Translations under genes and position numbers: made by a program
DNA from: Vibrio taketomensis
GTDB lineage: Bacteria; Pseudomonadota; Gammaproteobacteria; Enterobacterales; Vibrionaceae
Reading direction: 5' to 3'
DNA length: 64,000 nt
NCBI RefSeq assembly: GCF_009938165.1
Contig: NZ_AP019649.1
Location: 806,001-870,000, forward strand
The notes under the pieces: model-generated
What the model saw: the letters and a program-made list of their open reading frames with translations, nothing else
What the model was told of the DNA's origin: nothing
Database searches by the model: none
Part shown: positions 37,534 through 46,754 of the stretch, one piece after another
Position numbering within the stretch: the stretch's first letter is position 1
Layout of the letters: each line of letters opens with the position of its first letter

Positions 37534-39573
37534 ATGAGTTTAGGCCCAATCGGCATGAATAATGGCATGGATATCAATGCCATGGTAAGCAAAATTGTTG
37601 AAGCGGAGCGTGCCCCAAAGCAGCAACGTATCAACAACGAGCTTAACCAGATTGATTCCACCATTAGTGCTTACGGTCGGCTCAGAGAGTCGCTGGATAC
37701 GATGAAAAACTTAATGGCGAGTTTTCGCCAGGAGAAGGCGTTTGCTGCAAGAAAGGTAGAGTCTACGGATGATGCCATCGTGTCAGCAACCGCCACTACT
37801 GAAGCGATTGCAGGTCGTTATGCCGTCGATGTGTTGCAACTTGCTCAGAGTCATAAAATTGCATCTGATGTTTTGCCTGAAGATGCGAAGTTTGATGCGG
37901 GCAAGTTGCGTATCGCGATGGGCAACAAGTCATTCACTGTTGATGTTAAACAGAATGCGAAGTTAGCTGATATCGTGCGAACGATAAACGGCGAAAAAAG
38001 TAACCCCGGTGTACGGGCGTCGGTCATTAACGATGTCAATGGGCCGCGTCTCATTGTCGCCTCTGAACTCTCAGGTAAAGATAACGCAGTCAGCGTTGCT
38101 GTTGAGAGTGCCAATCCGAATAATTTGCTTAATCGATTAGCCTACAAAACACTTGAGCAGCGGGTAGCCGATCTCGAAAAAGCCCGTGCAGATGCGCAAT
38201 CGCTTTTAAATCCGCTTAACGATGAAGAGCAAAAAGTCGCCGATCGTATTGCCCAGCGCAATATTGAAGCGGCAAAAGTTGTCGACCAAGAAATTGCCGA
38301 TGCCAGTAAGCAAGCGGCAAGCGTTGTCGACCCTAATGCAGCCAAAGACGTTACGCCAACCAACCCTATTTCAGAAAAAGCGTTAGCTGCGGCAGCCAGT
38401 GCTGGCCAAACTGCTAATCGTTACCTTAAACCAGAAGAACGAATTCCAGGTTGGACGCCAACCGCTTCAGGAACTTTGCTCGATTCGTATTGGGAGCCCG
38501 AGCCGCAACTCGATGCCAAAGCGATAGAAAAGTCGGATGATATTCCAGGTTGGACTAATACGGCCTCGGGCACGTTAACAGATTCTTACGTTACTCCAAA
38601 AGAAGCCAAAGCAGCGCTTGATAAAAAACTGGCATTAGAGCAAGCGGCAATCGCCGCGGCGAATAAGTCTGAAATGGACAAAATCGATCAAGCATTAGCC
38701 TCAGGCGAGCTTGATGATGCGGCAGCAAAGCAAGCCAAGTTGGCTCTGTTACCAACAGAACAGCGTGATTATATTCAACGTATGGAGCGTGCGCAGCAAG
38801 CGTTGCAAAGTGCACAGTCATCTTTTGATACCTATAACGGCATGAGCCAAGTTCAGGCCGCACAAGACTCTGAAGTGTTGTTAGATGGCGTGGCTAAATT
38901 ATCGAGCAAAAACAACATTATTGAAGACGCTATCGATGGCGTGAATTTAACCCTTAAAGGTCGCTCTGATCCAAGCCAAGGCGCTTCTGAAATCGATATT
39001 GATTACAATCGCGAGTCGGTACGTGGTGATATCGAACAGTTCGTTACCGCTTACAATCAGTTTTACAGCTTATCAAAAGAGCTCGCAATGGCTGATCCTG
39101 CGACTGGGCAACGCGGTCCATTAGCTGGTGATAGTGTGGTTCGTGGCGCTGATTCACGCTTAAAAATGGTGTTTTCTTCTAGAATTGACCCTGCGCCAGC
39201 TGAACTGAAAACATTGTCTGAATTTGGGGTGACGACGACGCGCCAAGGTACGCTTGAAATCAATTATTCGATGCTTGATCGACAGCTGAACAATAACTTC
39301 AATAAACTGGGCGATTTTTTTGGCGGCTCACAAGGTTTCGCTAAAAAGGTGGAAGATGCCATTCACGGCATCACCGGTGTGCAAGGCGCATTGCGTACGA
39401 GAGAGCAAAGCCTTGTTGAGCGTAATTATCGAATTCAAGATGACCAAGCAAGTTTGGATAGACGCATGGATTCGTTAGAAAAACGCACTCACGCCAAATT
39501 TTCGGCGATGCAAGACACTACGGGCAAAATGCAGCAGCAACTAGCGGGTATGATGAATGCATTTGGCCGATGA
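37534..39573 (+). CDS. fliD: Flagellar filament cap protein FliD (hook-associated protein 2)
   Basis: Cap that folds and inserts flagellin at the filament tip. The 679-residue protein has the FliD N-terminal domain (GMDINAMVSKIVEAERAPKQ) and the C-terminal domain (YNQFYSLSKELAM; LDRRMDSLEKR). Between them lies a long insertion of Ala/Glu/Asp-rich coiled coil. It holds two copies of IPGWTxTASGTLxDSY, 33 residues apart (residues 304 and 337). The length is near that of other Vibrio FliD proteins and longer than the enterobacterial form. The stop codon overlaps the flaI start by 17 bases. Confidence 0.95.
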   Translation: MSLGPIGMNNGMDINAMVSKIVEAERAPKQQRINNELNQIDSTISAYGRLRESLDTMKNLMASFRQEKAFAARKVESTDDAIVSATATTEAIAGRYAVDVLQLAQSHKIASDVLPEDAKFDAGKLRIAMGNKSFTVDVKQNAKLADIVRTINGEKSNPGVRASVINDVNGPRLIVASELSGKDNAVSVAVESANPNNLLNRLAYKTLEQRVADLEKARADAQSLLNPLNDEEQKVADRIAQRNIEAAKVVDQEIADASKQAASVVDPNAAKDVTPTNPISEKALAAAASAGQTANRYLKPEERIPGWTPTASGTLLDSYWEPEPQLDAKAIEKSDDIPGWTNTASGTLTDSYVTPKEAKAALDKKLALEQAAIAAANKSEMDKIDQALASGELDDAAAKQAKLALLPTEQRDYIQRMERAQQALQSAQSSFDTYNGMSQVQAAQDSEVLLDGVAKLSSKNNIIEDAIDGVNLTLKGRSDPSQGASEIDIDYNRESVRGDIEQFVTAYNQFYSLSKELAMADPATGQRGPLAGDSVVRGADSRLKMVFSSRIDPAPAELKTLSEFGVTTTRQGTLEINYSMLDRQLNNNFNKLGDFFGGSQGFAKKVEDAIHGITGVQGALRTREQSLVERNYRIQDDQASLDRRMDSLEKRTHAKFSAMQDTTGKMQQQLAGMMNAFGR

Positions 39574-39880
39574 ATTTCAATCACTACTGACTGAATTAAG
39601 TGATCTTGATCACGATATTATCAATGCATTGTCGGTAGATGAGATAAATACTGAAGAAATTGCCGCTTTGGTCGATAAAAGGGAACAATTATTGCTGAGT
39701 GTTCAGAGCCTGCTAGACGAGACGCCTCAGTTTACGCAGACTGAACAATGGCGTTCGGCAATTCACCTGACTCAGCGTGTCGTGACGATGCTGGAAGAGA
39801 AAACCAAAGCAATTGGTCTGTCTCTACAAAAGTTAAGGCATGGTAATCGGTCAGTTCAGCAGTACAAAAAGTTTTTATAA
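39557..39880 (+). CDS. flaI: FliT-like flagellar chaperone FlaI
   Basis: A 107-residue, mostly helical protein in the position of fliT, between fliD and fliS; the Vibrio name is flaI. It shows ELSDLDHDIINALSVDEINT and REQLLLSVQSLLDE, typical of small helical export chaperones. By position it probably handles FliD before export. It overlaps fliD by 17 bases, and fliS follows 11 bases later. Sequence similarity to FliT is low; the role is inferred mainly from context. Confidence 0.85.
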   Translation: MHLADEFQSLLTELSDLDHDIINALSVDEINTEEIAALVDKREQLLLSVQSLLDETPQFTQTEQWRSAIHLTQRVVTMLEEKTKAIGLSLQKLRHGNRSVQQYKKFL

Positions 39881-39891
39881 AGAGGAATGTT

Positions 39892-40332
39892 ATGCGTGGT
39901 TCATTACAGGCTTACAAGAAGGTATCGGTAGATAGCCAACTCAGTGCGGCCTCCCCGCATAAAATTGTGCAGATGCTAATGGCAGGTGCAATTGAGCGTC
40001 TAATTCAAGGCAAAGCAGCCATGCAGCAAGGCAATATCCCAGTTAAGGGTGAGCGCTTGGGTAAGGCATTAGACATCATCATTAGTCTGCGAAGCTGTCT
40101 CTCGATGGAAGATGGTGGCGATATTGCGCAAAACCTTGATCAACTCTACGAATTTATGATTACGCAAATTACGGCGGCTAACCATAAAAATGATCCACAG
40201 CCGATTGACGATGTGATCGAAATTATTCGTGAAATAAAATCAGCGTGGGATCAAATTCCAGCTGAATTCCACAATCTTACTGCAAGGATGTCGGTATTTA
40301 AAAATTACATTAAAACATTGTTAATTTTATAA
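39892..40332 (+). CDS. fliS: Flagellin export chaperone FliS, C-terminus apparently altered by a one-base deletion
   Basis: Cytoplasmic chaperone that keeps flagellin unfolded for export. The N-terminus (MRGSLQAYKKVSVDSQLSAA, SPHKIVQML) and core are normal. As read, the protein has 146 residues and ends in an unusual hydrophobic-basic tail (RMSVFKNYIKTLLIL). If one A is added at 40284-40285 (GCAAGG to GCAAAGG), the tail becomes KDVGI and a stop at 40301, giving 136 residues, the usual length. This fits a lost A in the sequence, either a base-calling error or a real frameshift. A stem-loop terminator follows at 40414. Confidence 0.9.
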   Translation: MRGSLQAYKKVSVDSQLSAASPHKIVQMLMAGAIERLIQGKAAMQQGNIPVKGERLGKALDIIISLRSCLSMEDGGDIAQNLDQLYEFMITQITAANHKNDPQPIDDVIEIIREIKSAWDQIPAEFHNLTARMSVFKNYIKTLLIL

Positions 40333-40413
40333 GTACATAACACCAGCAGCTTTGGGTAGATGTCACACCCTATAATTGCTTGGTTGCCTTATTTTTTTAT
40401 TAAATAGAATAGA

Positions 40414-40441
40414 AGCCACTACAACCCTAGTGGCTAATTTT
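40414..40441 (+). terminator. Terminator after fliS
   Basis: AGCCACTA pairs perfectly with TAGTGGCT around a 6-base loop, followed by AATTTT. It lies 80 bases after the fliS stop codon. The T run is short, so efficiency may be moderate. Confidence 0.7.
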
Positions 40442-40549
40442 GTTGCGTTAAAGATATTTTTTAAAACGATTAACATTTATCCGAATGAATGATGCGTTTT
40501 AGATGTTTTAAGCAACTCCAGATAAGAACGAAGGCAATCATTCTCAATT

Positions 40550-42016
40550 ATGCAAGGCTTAGCAAAATTACTTGTCATTGAAGACAACGCTCAAGCGCAA
40601 ACAAATCTAGCGTCAATTTTAGATTTTGTTGGAGAGCAGTGTGAAGTCGTCTGTGCTGCACAAATTGACTCGTTAGATCTTTCCAGTATCTGGTCTGGCT
40701 GCATTATCGGTTCAATAGACAAAACTGAAGAGGTATTGGAGCTTCGTCAGCGTCTCTCCCAAGCGAACCACATCCCATTATTGATTACTAATTCGCAATT
40801 TCCTGCTGCTGAAGATTTAACTAACTACGTTGGTGATTTGGCATACCCGCTAAATTATCCGCAATTGAGTGAAGCGCTGCGCCATTGTAAAGATTTCCTA
40901 GGTCGCAAAGGGGTTAATGTTGTTTCCTCTGCGCGCAAGAACACCCTGTTTCGTAGCTTGGTTGGCCAAAGCCATGGCATTAAGGAAGTTCGCCATCTGA
41001 TTGAGCAAGTTTCGTCTACTGAGGCGAACGTACTTATCCTTGGTGAATCTGGTACCGGCAAAGAAGTCGTAGCGCGTAATATCCATTACCATTCAGCACG
41101 TCGTAGTGGCCCATTTGTACCAATCAACTGCGGTGCTATCCCTGCGGATCTTCTAGAAAGTGAATTGTTTGGCCACGAAAAAGGTGCCTTTACTGGTGCG
41201 ATTACCGCGCGAAAAGGACGCTTTGAGCTAGCAGAGGGCGGCACACTATTTTTAGATGAAATTGGCGATATGCCAATGCCAATGCAAGTTAAGCTGCTGC
41301 GTGTATTACAAGAGCGCTGTTTTGAGCGAGTGGGTGGCAACAATACCATTCGTGCTAATGTGCGTGTAATCGCGGCGACACATCGCAATCTCGATTCAAT
41401 GATTGGTGATGGTTCGTTTAGAGAAGATCTTTTCTACCGCTTAAACGTGTTTCCAATTGAAATGCCAGCATTACGTGAGCGTCAAGAAGACATTCCGCTG
41501 TTGCTGCAAGAACTCATGACGCGCATGGAAGCGGAAGGCGCACAGCCAATTTGCTTTACGCCTCGTGCGATCAACTCATTAATGGAACATGATTGGCCAG
41601 GTAACGTGCGCGAACTCGCGAATTTGGTTGAGCGTATGATCATTCTCTATCCAAATAGTTTGGTCGACGTAAACCATTTGCCAACCAAATATCGTTATAG
41701 TGATATTCCTGAATTTCAACCTGAGTTCCATTCACAGATCTCGGTAGAAGAGCAAGAGCGTGAAGTTCTGCAAAACATTTTTTCTGAAGACTTTAGCCTT
41801 GATCAGATGGATATTTTTGCTGCGAGTGAGCATGCTCCTCAAGCTCTGCCTCCAGAAGGTGTGAACTTGAAAGAGATGTTAGCGGATCTCGAAGTCACTA
41901 TGATCAACCAAGCTCTGGATGCTCAAGCGGGTATCGTAGCGCGAGCAGCGGATATGCTGGGTATGCGTCGTACCACGCTGGTGGAAAAAATGCGTAAATA
42001 TAACCTTCAACGTTAG
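40550..42016 (+). CDS. flrA: Sigma-54-dependent flagellar master regulator FlrA (FlaK)
   Basis: Class I regulator of the polar flagellum; with RpoN it activates flrBC and other class II genes, and c-di-GMP inhibits it. The 488-residue protein has a FleQ-type N-terminal domain ([20 protein letters not shown]) without the phosphoaccepting Asp of normal receivers, an AAA+ domain with Walker A GESGTGKE near residue 165 and the sigma-54-contacting loop GAFTGA near 212, and a Fis-type helix-turn-helix at the end ([16 protein letters not shown]). It has its own promoter region of about 200 bases. Confidence 0.96.
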   Translation: MQGLAKLLVIEDNAQAQTNLASILDFVGEQCEVVCAAQIDSLDLSSIWSGCIIGSIDKTEEVLELRQRLSQANHIPLLITNSQFPAAEDLTNYVGDLAYPLNYPQLSEALRHCKDFLGRKGVNVVSSARKNTLFRSLVGQSHGIKEVRHLIEQVSSTEANVLILGESGTGKEVVARNIHYHSARRSGPFVPINCGAIPADLLESELFGHEKGAFTGAITARKGRFELAEGGTLFLDEIGDMPMPMQVKLLRVLQERCFERVGGNNTIRANVRVIAATHRNLDSMIGDGSFREDLFYRLNVFPIEMPALRERQEDIPLLLQELMTRMEAEGAQPICFTPRAINSLMEHDWPGNVRELANLVERMIILYPNSLVDVNHLPTKYRYSDIPEFQPEFHSQISVEEQEREVLQNIFSEDFSLDQMDIFAASEHAPQALPPEGVNLKEMLADLEVTMINQALDAQAGIVARAADMLGMRRTTLVEKMRKYNLQR

Positions 42017-42079
42017 TATCTATACGCTGTCAAAATACTGACATAAGTTTAACTCATTGTTTTGTATTGATTAATGGCT

Positions 42080-42095
42080 TGGCTTGCTTTTTGCA
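42080..42095 (+). promoter_or_regulatory. Sigma-54 promoter of flrBC
   Basis: TGGCTTGCTTTTTGCA has GG (42081-42082), N10 and GC (42093-42094), the exact -24/-12 spacing. It lies 47 bases before the flrB ATG and is expected to be driven by FlrA. Confidence 0.88.
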
Positions 42096-42141
42096 TTTCA
42101 AGCCATTGTAGTATTTAAGGCAAATTAACGACGAGTGCGTG

Positions 42142-43176
42142 ATGGATAACCATTTAGGCTCATTAGAAGAGCAAGTAGAACGTTACAAGCAAGTTCTTGA
42201 TGTCATGCCTGCGGGCGTTATTCTACTTGATACCCAAGGGGTAGTTAGAGAAGCTAACCCAGAAGCGGAGCGTCTGTTAGAAGTGCCACTGGTTGGCTAT
42301 AAATGGTTTGAGGTCATTCAGTGGGCGTTTGCTCCGCGTGACGATGATGGTCACGAAATATCATTGCGCAATGGGCGTAAAGTACGTTTGGCTATCTCTG
42401 CTTCAACGACAGGTCAGCTGATTCTGATCACCGACCTAACCGAAACACGTCTACTGCAATCACGAATCAGTGATTTACAACGTTTATCTTCCCTAGGCCG
42501 CATGGTGGCATCACTCGCGCATCAAGTTCGTACCCCGTTATCAAGTGCGATGTTATATGCAGCAAATTTAAGCGTGCCTAATTTACCGCATGCAACTAAA
42601 GAGCGATTTCAAACAAAGTTGCTTGATCGATTGCAAGACCTTGAAAAACAAGTTAATGATATGCTGTTGTTTGCCAAGGGGGGCGATAACAAGGTCGTTA
42701 AACCATTCACGGTAGCTGAACTGGTCGCTGAGTTTTCACCCATGGTTGAGACGGCGCTTAAGAACAATGCTATTGACTATTGCTTAGAAGTGGAAGAAGA
42801 GCAGACCCAGTTAATGGGCAATGCTAATGCCATCGCCTCAGCATTGAGCAACCTAGTTATGAATGCCATCCAAATAGCAGGGAAAGAAGCGCAAATCGAT
42901 GTGTTTTTCCGCCCAGTTAAGGATGAGCTAAGAATATCCGTGCAGGATAATGGCCCTGGTGTGCCAAAAGAGCTACAGAACAAAATTATGGAACCTTTTT
43001 TTACCACTCGATCTCAAGGCACTGGTCTCGGGCTTGCGGTTGTGCAGATGGTCTGTCGCGCACATGATGGAAGGTTAGAACTGATGTCTGAAGAAGGAGA
43101 TGGCGCGTGCTTTACGGTGTGTGTACCACTAGAACGAACGCGATCTTCTGAACAATCTGAAACGACTGGAGAATAA
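42142..43176 (+). CDS. flrB: Flagellar sensor histidine kinase FlrB (FlaL)
   Basis: Cytoplasmic kinase that phosphorylates FlrC. The 344-residue protein has a PAS domain (VMPAGVILLDTQGVVREANP), a phosphoacceptor His near residue 127 in HQVRTPLSSAML and a catalytic ATPase domain (NAIASALSNLVMNAIQIAG; DNGPGVPKE; GTGLGLAVVQM). No membrane segment is seen. A GTG one codon upstream of the ATG is also in frame; I use the ATG. The gene ends one base before flrC and is co-transcribed with it from the sigma-54 promoter. Confidence 0.95.
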   Translation: MDNHLGSLEEQVERYKQVLDVMPAGVILLDTQGVVREANPEAERLLEVPLVGYKWFEVIQWAFAPRDDDGHEISLRNGRKVRLAISASTTGQLILITDLTETRLLQSRISDLQRLSSLGRMVASLAHQVRTPLSSAMLYAANLSVPNLPHATKERFQTKLLDRLQDLEKQVNDMLLFAKGGDNKVVKPFTVAELVAEFSPMVETALKNNAIDYCLEVEEEQTQLMGNANAIASALSNLVMNAIQIAGKEAQIDVFFRPVKDELRISVQDNGPGVPKELQNKIMEPFFTTRSQGTGLGLAVVQMVCRAHDGRLELMSEEGDGACFTVCVPLERTRSSEQSETTGE

Positions 43177-43177
43177 C

Positions 43178-44584
43178 ATGGCTCAAAGCAAGGTACTTAT
43201 CGTAGAGGATGATGAAGGTCTACGCGAAGCACTTGTCGATACTCTAGCACTGGCGGGGTACGAATGGCTCGAAGCAGATAGCGCTGAAGATGCATTGGTG
43301 AAATTGAAAGCCAACACGGTTGATATTGTCGTTTCTGATGTTCAGATGGCGGGTATGGGCGGTTTGGCACTTTTGCGCAGTATTAAACAGCACTGGCCAA
43401 ATCTTCCAGTTTTATTAATGACTGCTTATGCCAATATCGAAGATGCGGTATCTGCGATGAAAGATGGTGCCATTGACTACATGGCAAAGCCGTTTGCACC
43501 AGAAGTGCTGCTGAATATGGTGAGCCGTTATGCGCCAGTTAAATCGGATGACAACGGTGATGCAGTTGTGGCGGATGAAAAGAGCCTAAAGTTGCTTGCG
43601 CTTGCGGAAAAAGTGGCGAAAACAGATGCTAACGTGATGGTACTTGGCCCGAGCGGTTCAGGTAAAGAAGTGATGTCGCGTTATATTCATAATGCATCAA
43701 GCCGTAAGGATGGTCCTTTTGTTGCCATCAACTGCGCCGCCATTCCAGACAATATGTTGGAAGCGACACTATTCGGTTATGAAAAAGGTGCGTTTACCGG
43801 TGCAGTTCAAGCATGTCCGGGCAAGTTTGAGCAAGCACAAGGCGGTACGATTTTGCTGGATGAGATCAGTGAAATGGATCTTGGGTTGCAGGCCAAGCTA
43901 TTGCGTGTTTTGCAAGAGCGTGAAGTCGAGCGTTTGGGCAGTCGTAAGAGCATCAAGCTTGATGTGCGTGTTTTGGCAACCAGTAACCGTGATTTGAAGC
44001 AGTACGTACAGGCTGGCAATTTCCGCGAGGATTTGTACTACCGTCTGAATGTTTTCCCAATTTCATGGCCTGCATTGACTGAGCGTCGAGGGGATATTGA
44101 GCCGTTGGCGAGACACTTAGTAGAGCGTCATTGTCAAAAACAAGGTATACCAGTACCAAGCTTCTCTGCCGATGCGATTAATAAGTTATTGGCGTATCCA
44201 TGGCCAGGTAACGTACGTGAACTGGATAACGTGATTCAACGCGCACTCATCCTGAGTGAAAACGGACATATTTCGGCCGACCATATCCTTCTGGAAGGAC
44301 TCGATTGGCAAGATGCCTCAAGCCTTCAGCAAGTGGTTGAAAACGGTAGCGTGATCGTGCCGACAATTAAGCCCGTTGCGGAAGTTGAAAGCTTGATTAG
44401 CCTGCCAAATTCGTCAGGTTTGGGCAATGAACTTAGGGATCAAGAGTATGCTATCATCCTTGATACTTTAGTTGAGTGCGGTGGTCGCCGCAAAGAAATG
44501 GCAGATAAGCTGGGTATCAGCCCTCGCACTTTGCGCTACAAGCTCGCAAAAATGCGTGATGCAGGGATTGATATTCCAAACTAA
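43178..44584 (+). CDS. flrC: Sigma-54-dependent flagellar response regulator FlrC (FlaM)
   Basis: Class II regulator that activates the class III basal-body operons. The 468-residue protein has a receiver domain with phospho-acceptor Asp54 (VVSDVQMAGMGG), an AAA+ domain with GPSGSGKE near residue 157 and the GAFTGA loop near 204, and a Fis-type helix-turn-helix at the end (MADKLGISPRTLRYKLAKMR). It starts one base after flrB. The fliE sigma-54 promoter lies 30 bases after its stop codon, an obvious target. Confidence 0.96.
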   Translation: MAQSKVLIVEDDEGLREALVDTLALAGYEWLEADSAEDALVKLKANTVDIVVSDVQMAGMGGLALLRSIKQHWPNLPVLLMTAYANIEDAVSAMKDGAIDYMAKPFAPEVLLNMVSRYAPVKSDDNGDAVVADEKSLKLLALAEKVAKTDANVMVLGPSGSGKEVMSRYIHNASSRKDGPFVAINCAAIPDNMLEATLFGYEKGAFTGAVQACPGKFEQAQGGTILLDEISEMDLGLQAKLLRVLQEREVERLGSRKSIKLDVRVLATSNRDLKQYVQAGNFREDLYYRLNVFPISWPALTERRGDIEPLARHLVERHCQKQGIPVPSFSADAINKLLAYPWPGNVRELDNVIQRALILSENGHISADHILLEGLDWQDASSLQQVVENGSVIVPTIKPVAEVESLISLPNSSGLGNELRDQEYAIILDTLVECGGRRKEMADKLGISPRTLRYKLAKMRDAGIDIPN

Positions 44585-44613
44585 CGTGCTATTTTCGTAA
44601 ATTAATAACTTGA

Positions 44614-44629
44614 TGGCATAGCCTTTGCA
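44614..44629 (+). promoter_or_regulatory. Sigma-54 promoter of the fliEFGHIJ operon
   Basis: TGGCATAGCCTTTGCA has the -24 GG at 44615-44616 and the -12 GC at 44627-44628 with exactly 10 bases between. It is 54 bases before the fliE ATG and is expected to be activated by FlrC. Confidence 0.9.
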
Positions 44630-44682
44630 GTGTCAGTAATACAACGGATTTGGCAGTCAAAGATTTGACTTCTGAGGTGGCA

Positions 44683-44994
44683 ATGAGAATAGATGGCTTA
44701 AATAGTGAAATGCAGGTGATGATGTTGGAAGCTACCAACAGTAAACCTGTTGCGACAGGACACACTGTCGGTGCTGATTTTAAAGATCTATTGAGCAACG
44801 CTATCAATAACGTCAATGGTCTCGCCAAAACCTCTAGCGATCTGCAAACTCGTTTTGATCGTGGTGATGAAAATGTTTCGTTATCTGACGTGATGATCGC
44901 CCGAAACAAATCGAGTGTGGCGTTTGAGGCAACAATTCAAGTACGTAACAAGTTGGTTGAATCGTACAAAGAATTGATGAATATGCCGGTCTAA
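44683..44994 (+). CDS. fliE: Flagellar hook-basal body complex protein FliE
   Basis: Links the MS ring to the proximal rod. The family start MRIDGLNSEMQVMMLEA lies at the ATG 44683 and gives 103 residues; the open frame begins 33 bases upstream but that region carries the ribosome site (TGAGGTGGC) and is not coding. The C-terminal FliE signature (SDVMIARNKSSVAFEATIQV, then RNKLVESYKELMNMPV) is complete. First gene of fliEFGHIJ; fliF follows 14 bases later. Confidence 0.96.
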   Translation: MRIDGLNSEMQVMMLEATNSKPVATGHTVGADFKDLLSNAINNVNGLAKTSSDLQTRFDRGDENVSLSDVMIARNKSSVAFEATIQVRNKLVESYKELMNMPV

Positions 44995-45008
44995 CTTAGG
45001 TATCGTCA

Positions 45009-46754
45009 GTGTCTGAACATAATCAATCCACCGATTTAGCCTTGTCTGGCTCCTCTTCTGAAGGGGCACTGGTTGCACAAAATGATCTTGTGCATGAAGG
45101 TCAAAATCCTGATTTAGATGAGAAGAGTAGCTCCAAGTTTGACTTGGCGGTTGGCGATCTCGATCTAATGCGTCAGATCGTGTTGGTGCTGGCGATTTCA
45201 ATCTGCGTAGCACTGATTGTGATGCTGTTTTTCTGGGTTAAAGAGCCCGAAATGCGACCGCTTGGTGCCTACGATACCGAAGAACTTATCTCCGTCCTCG
45301 ATCACCTCGATTCTCAGCAATTCGAATATCAACTCGAGGGAAACACCATTCTGGTACCTGCTAGCGAGTACAACAGTTTAAAACTCAATTTGGCGCGCGC
45401 AGGTTTAAATCAAGAAACTCAAGCAGGGGATGATATTCTGCTGCAAGACATGGGTTTCGGTGTATCACAACGTCTTGAACTAGAGCGTCTTAAACTCAGT
45501 CGTGAACGTCAGTTATCTGTTGCCATCGAAGAGATGAAGCAGGTACGTAAAGCGCGAGTGTTGTTGGCCTTACCAAAACAAAGTGTCTTTGTACGTCATA
45601 ACCAAGAAGCATCGGCTTCTGTCTTTTTGACGCTGAAATCTGGCAATGGTTTAAAACAAGAAGAAGTGGATTCGATCGTCGATATGGTGGCCAGTGCCGT
45701 TCCAGGTATGAAACCATCACGAGTGACGGTTACTGATCAACATGGTCGTTTGTTAAGTTCAGGCTCGCAAGACGAAGCGTCGATGGCGCGCCGCAAAGAA
45801 CACGAACTTGAACGCCAACAAGAAAACGCATTGCGTGAAAAAATTGATTCCGTTTTGATTCCGATTCTTGGTTTTGGCAACTATACCGCTCAAGTTGATA
45901 TTGAACTTGATTTCAGTGCAGTCGAACAGACGCGTAAAAGTTTCGACCCAAATACACCGGCTACGCGCAGTGAATACACTCTGGAAGATTACAACAACGG
46001 TAATGTTGTCGCAGGTGTTCCGGGGGCGCTAAGTAATCAGCCGCCAGCGGACTCCTCAATCCCTCAAGACGTCGCGCAAATGAAAGATGGTTCGGTGCTA
46101 GGTCAAGGTTCGGTGCACAAAGAAGCGACGCGTAACTTTGAGCTCGACACCACCATTAGTCACGAACGTCGCCAAACTGGGGTCGTAAATCGTCAAACAG
46201 TGGCGGTTGCAATCAAAAATCGTCCTATCGTCAATCCAGAGACGGGCGAAAAAACATATCAACCTATGTCGGAAGCGGATCTTAACGCTATTCGTCAGGT
46301 GCTCATCGGTGCGGTTGGCTTTAGCCAACAACGTGGTGACTTATTGAATGTTCTCAGCATGCAGTTTGCTGAGCCAGAAGTCGAAAGTGTCGCTGATGTG
46401 CCGATTTGGGAACATCCAAACTTTAACGATTGGGTTCGTTGGTTAGCGAGCGCACTTGTCATCATCATTGTTATTTTGGTTCTGGTTCGTCCAGCAATGA
46501 AAAAACTGCTTAACCCAGCAGCAGAGAATGATGATCAAGCATACGGCCCAGATGGCTTACCAATCGGCATTGATGGTGAAACTAGCCTTATCGGTGGCGA
46601 TTTAGATGGCGGAGAATTGTTTGAATTTGGTTCAAGCATTGATTTGCCAAATCTACATAAAGACGAAGATGTATTGAAAGCCGTACGAGCCTTGGTTGCC
46701 AATGAACCAGAGCTTGCTGCGCAAGTAGTGAAGAACTGGATGAAGAATGCCTAA
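45009..46754 (+). CDS. fliF: Flagellar MS-ring protein FliF
   Basis: Forms the membrane-embedded MS ring. The 581-residue protein has two membrane spans: IVLVLAISICVALIVMLFFW (near 57-76) and WLASALVIIIVILVLVRP (near 480). The ring-building motif region lies between them (ARAGLNQETQAGDDILLQD, then EMKQVRKARVLLALP). The FliG-binding C-terminus (EDVLKAVRALVANEPELAAQ) is present. The start is a GTG at 45009. The last codons overlap fliG by 8 bases. Confidence 0.97.
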   Translation: MSEHNQSTDLALSGSSSEGALVAQNDLVHEGQNPDLDEKSSSKFDLAVGDLDLMRQIVLVLAISICVALIVMLFFWVKEPEMRPLGAYDTEELISVLDHLDSQQFEYQLEGNTILVPASEYNSLKLNLARAGLNQETQAGDDILLQDMGFGVSQRLELERLKLSRERQLSVAIEEMKQVRKARVLLALPKQSVFVRHNQEASASVFLTLKSGNGLKQEEVDSIVDMVASAVPGMKPSRVTVTDQHGRLLSSGSQDEASMARRKEHELERQQENALREKIDSVLIPILGFGNYTAQVDIELDFSAVEQTRKSFDPNTPATRSEYTLEDYNNGNVVAGVPGALSNQPPADSSIPQDVAQMKDGSVLGQGSVHKEATRNFELDTTISHERRQTGVVNRQTVAVAIKNRPIVNPETGEKTYQPMSEADLNAIRQVLIGAVGFSQQRGDLLNVLSMQFAEPEVESVADVPIWEHPNFNDWVRWLASALVIIIVILVLVRPAMKKLLNPAAENDDQAYGPDGLPIGIDGETSLIGGDLDGGELFEFGSSIDLPNLHKDEDVLKAVRALVANEPELAAQVVKNWMKNA

